Position numbers and translations under genes: made by a program. This document shows, one piece after another, positions 62,335-64,000 of a stretch of 64,000 nt of DNA. The notes beneath the pieces are model-generated. The model did not search any database, was not told where the DNA came from, and saw only the letters and a list, made by a program, of their open reading frames with translations. The DNA lies in assembly GCF_001623875.1 (NCBI RefSeq), contig NZ_LWAE01000006.1, positions 124,001 through 188,000 on the forward strand. Direction: 5' to 3'. Position 1 is the stretch's first letter; every line of letters begins with the position of its first letter. Source of the DNA: Clostridium magnum DSM 2767. GTDB lineage: Bacteria > Bacillota > Clostridia > Clostridiales > Clostridiaceae.

Positions 62335-63328
62335 TGAAAAAGAAAAGGTAGGAAACGACATACTAAACTGGAGTGCTGGAAATGAACGTTTTCTTAATGT
62401 AATATCTACCCCATGTAATTCTGCAGAAATATTTTTAAAGGTAATGTTGTATTATGTGGAAAGAAACAAAAAGATCATATATATCACTAATGAAAGTTAT
62501 GATGATGTTAATATACTTAATGTAATAAAAAAGTATACAGATTTTAGAGATTACACCTATATAAAAAGCTTAAAAACAAGTATTAATTCTAGCTTGAAAA
62601 TATGTAACTTTACAAATGCCCTTCAGTTAAAGGAGAAATTTGATTTGGTTATATATGATGACATAAGGAGCTTTCCAAGTCATGATAAATATGAAATATT
62701 AGATTTGATATATAAAATATCTAATGAAGATTCAAGATTAATAGTCTATTCTATAGAACCTGTATTAAAAAACAATAGAGAATTGGTATTGCCAATTAAG
62801 GATAATAGAATTCCTATAATTGAGCCAAGGACTATATTAACAAGAATAGATATCAATAGAGATATACCCTTTGTTATATATGATTATTTAAGATGGTCTA
62901 TAGACTCTGATAGAAAAGTCATAATATGTGTTCCAGATGAGAAAAAGCTAGAAAATGTTTATTTTTATATTAATAATTATTGTCGTAATATCAGTAAAAA
63001 CATAATTTGTTTTAGAAAAGGCAAAGCTGATAAAAAGCTGATTGCCAATTTTCAAAAAATGAAAAAAGTTATTGTTATTACTAATGACTTTGAAAATGTT
63101 TTTCCTAATTCTGCAAATGTAGATGTCATGGTTTATTTTGCTGACGATTTACGATTTAATTATAAAAAGCTTACCTATTTTTGTGGAAGTGTGGGGAGAA
63201 GTGAAAGGTATTGGAAAGGAGAGGTTATATTTTTAGCTAATGAGGAGACAGAAGACATGGAAAAAGCAAAAAGTATAACTAGAAATTTTAATAAAGAGGC
63301 ATGGGAAATGGGATTGTTAAAAATCTAA
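62303..63328 (+). CDS. ComFA-like protein lacking Walker A
   Basis: 341 residues. The C-terminal segment FCGSVGRSERYWKGEVIFL matches motif VI of ComFA helicases (GRVGRS...G-V-FF), and DLVIYDDIRSFP takes the place of the DEVDAFP Walker B. The expected P-loop GxGKT is missing: near that point the chain reads ISTPCNSAEIFLKV. The zinc-finger cysteines of ComFA are also absent. Probably a catalytically dead remnant retained with comFC. The start is uncertain: GTG 62294 or ATG 62303; the latter is better placed behind GGAGAG. It overlaps recD2 and comFC, so translation is coupled. Confidence 0.7.
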   Translation: MFLFKKKNLSNEKEKVGNDILNWSAGNERFLNVISTPCNSAEIFLKVMLYYVERNKKIIYITNESYDDVNILNVIKKYTDFRDYTYIKSLKTSINSSLKICNFTNALQLKEKFDLVIYDDIRSFPSHDKYEILDLIYKISNEDSRLIVYSIEPVLKNNRELVLPIKDNRIPIIEPRTILTRIDINRDIPFVIYDYLRWSIDSDRKVIICVPDEKKLENVYFYINNYCRNISKNIICFRKGKADKKLIANFQKMKKVIVITNDFENVFPNSANVDVMVYFADDLRFNYKKLTYFCGSVGRSERYWKGEVIFLANEETEDMEKAKSITRNFNKEAWEMGLLKI

Positions 63329-63981
63329 AATTTATATGGGATTGTATTTTACAGGTAATATACCCCACTGATGAAAAATGTATCTTATGTGCAGAGGATA
63401 CAAACGAAGATAATCTTATTTGCACTGAATGTGAAAGAAGTATAAAGTTTTGTGAAGATATTTTTACTATAGAACAAAATAATACTAGGTTTAGATATTA
63501 TAGTATATCATACTATTCTGGTAACATGATGGAACTCATATTGAGGCTAAAATATAAAAGTGATTTTAGGGCTGGAGAGGTTATAGCTAAGTATATGATA
63601 GATGTAATAAAGTCTAATGATATTCAGTTTGATTTTATATCATATATTCCTATGACAAAGACATCTATGAGAAAAAGAGGTTATAACCAAAGTGAATATT
63701 TAGCTACAGTTATTAGCAATGAAATCAATAGACCAGTAATTCATTGTTTAGACAAAATAAAACAAACAAAGGATCAAATTGGATTAAATGGAATTGAAAG
63801 ATGGAATAATGTCCTTAATAGTTTTAAAATTATTGATAAAAATATTATTATAAATAAAAAAATTTTATTGGTAGATGATGTTTTAACCACTGGTGCTACT
63901 GCATTTAGCTGTGCATATGAGTTATTAAAATGTAATGCTGGAGAAATTACCATATTGACTGGAGCGAAAAGTAGAGTATAA
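63301..63981 (+). CDS. comFC: ComFC-family phosphoribosyltransferase-like protein
   Basis: 226 residues. Four N-terminal cysteines (CILC ... CTEC) form a zinc knuckle; RKRGYNQSEYLA and the PRPP loop ILLVDDVLTTGATA (about 187-200) are diagnostic. ComFC/GntX proteins are needed for DNA uptake after transformation, working with ComFA. ATG overlaps the comFA-like gene by 28 bases. The chain is complete, ending 19 bases before the window edge. Confidence 0.9.
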   Translation: MGNGIVKNLKFIWDCILQVIYPTDEKCILCAEDTNEDNLICTECERSIKFCEDIFTIEQNNTRFRYYSISYYSGNMMELILRLKYKSDFRAGEVIAKYMIDVIKSNDIQFDFISYIPMTKTSMRKRGYNQSEYLATVISNEINRPVIHCLDKIKQTKDQIGLNGIERWNNVLNSFKIIDKNIIINKKILLVDDVLTTGATAFSCAYELLKCNAGEITILTGAKSRV

Positions 63982-64000
63982 TTTTATTATATTGAGTTAG

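Overview
The window is a low-GC (roughly 30%) chromosomal segment of a spore-forming Firmicute. Gene content and order (cotS-type coat kinases, yabG, veg, sipL, gerK genes, spoIIR, ypeB, spoIID-spoIIQ-spoIIID-mbl, yyaC, an F1Fo ATP synthase operon) point to Clostridium sensu stricto; I cannot name the species. There is no prophage, CRISPR array, rRNA or intact insertion sequence. Most genes are ordinary core genes, so the unexplained structure lies between them.

Layout. 1-9.1 kb: the end of an ABC solute-binding protein gene, then a spore-surface cluster with two GT4 glycosyltransferases on the minus strand, three intact CotS-like kinases, one degraded CotS paralogue, a small charged protein, yajQ and yabG. 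9.3-16.3 kb: veg (perfect sigma-A promoter), sipL, cyanophycinase and cyanophycin synthetase, ispE. 16.5-25.9 kb: a small membrane protein, gerKA-gerKB-gerKC, spoIIR, a UgtP-like glycolipid glycosyltransferase, ypeB, a PP-loop tRNA-thiolation-type enzyme, a YwiB-like protein. 26-31 kb: pyrG, a zinc-ribbon protein, rho with a structured leader, rpmE. 31.4-42.7 kb: tdk, yqhQ, prmC, prfA, a membrane protein, a ZIP transporter, sua5, a YwlE-type phosphatase, rpiB, upp, dCMP deaminase, and the wecA/tagO and wecB/mnaA envelope sugar genes. 43-50 kb: atpI-BEFHAGDC. 50-57.8 kb: ywmB-murA-spoIID-spoIIQ-spoIIID-mbl, yyaC and an unknown membrane-anchored protein. 57.9-64 kb: a five-tRNA operon (Thr-Tyr-Val-Thr-Tyr), a SAM-I riboswitch with metK, recD2, a degenerate comFA and comFC.

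The most interesting signal is a family of at least 13 dispersed intergenic repeats (here called SOR, stop-overlapping repeat). A full copy is about 130 bp with two hairpins and a very conserved linker. In seven copies the TGA at the left tip is the stop codon of the preceding gene (cotS-like, ispE, gerKC, rho, prfA, rpiB, atpC), and several copies lie directly between a stop codon and an intrinsic terminator. Stems show compensatory changes between copies, so the structure rather than only the sequence appears to be maintained. Deleted, inverted and paired derivatives are present, as expected for a non-autonomous mobile element.

How the genes work together: the sporulation genes cover engulfment signalling (spoIIR, spoIID, spoIIQ, spoIIID), coat and exosporium assembly and modification (sipL, yabG, cotS-like genes, glycosyltransferases) and germination (gerK, ypeB). 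Cyanophycin genes sit among them, which suggests a nitrogen reserve linked to the spore cycle. All assignments come from reading the sequence; no database search was run.
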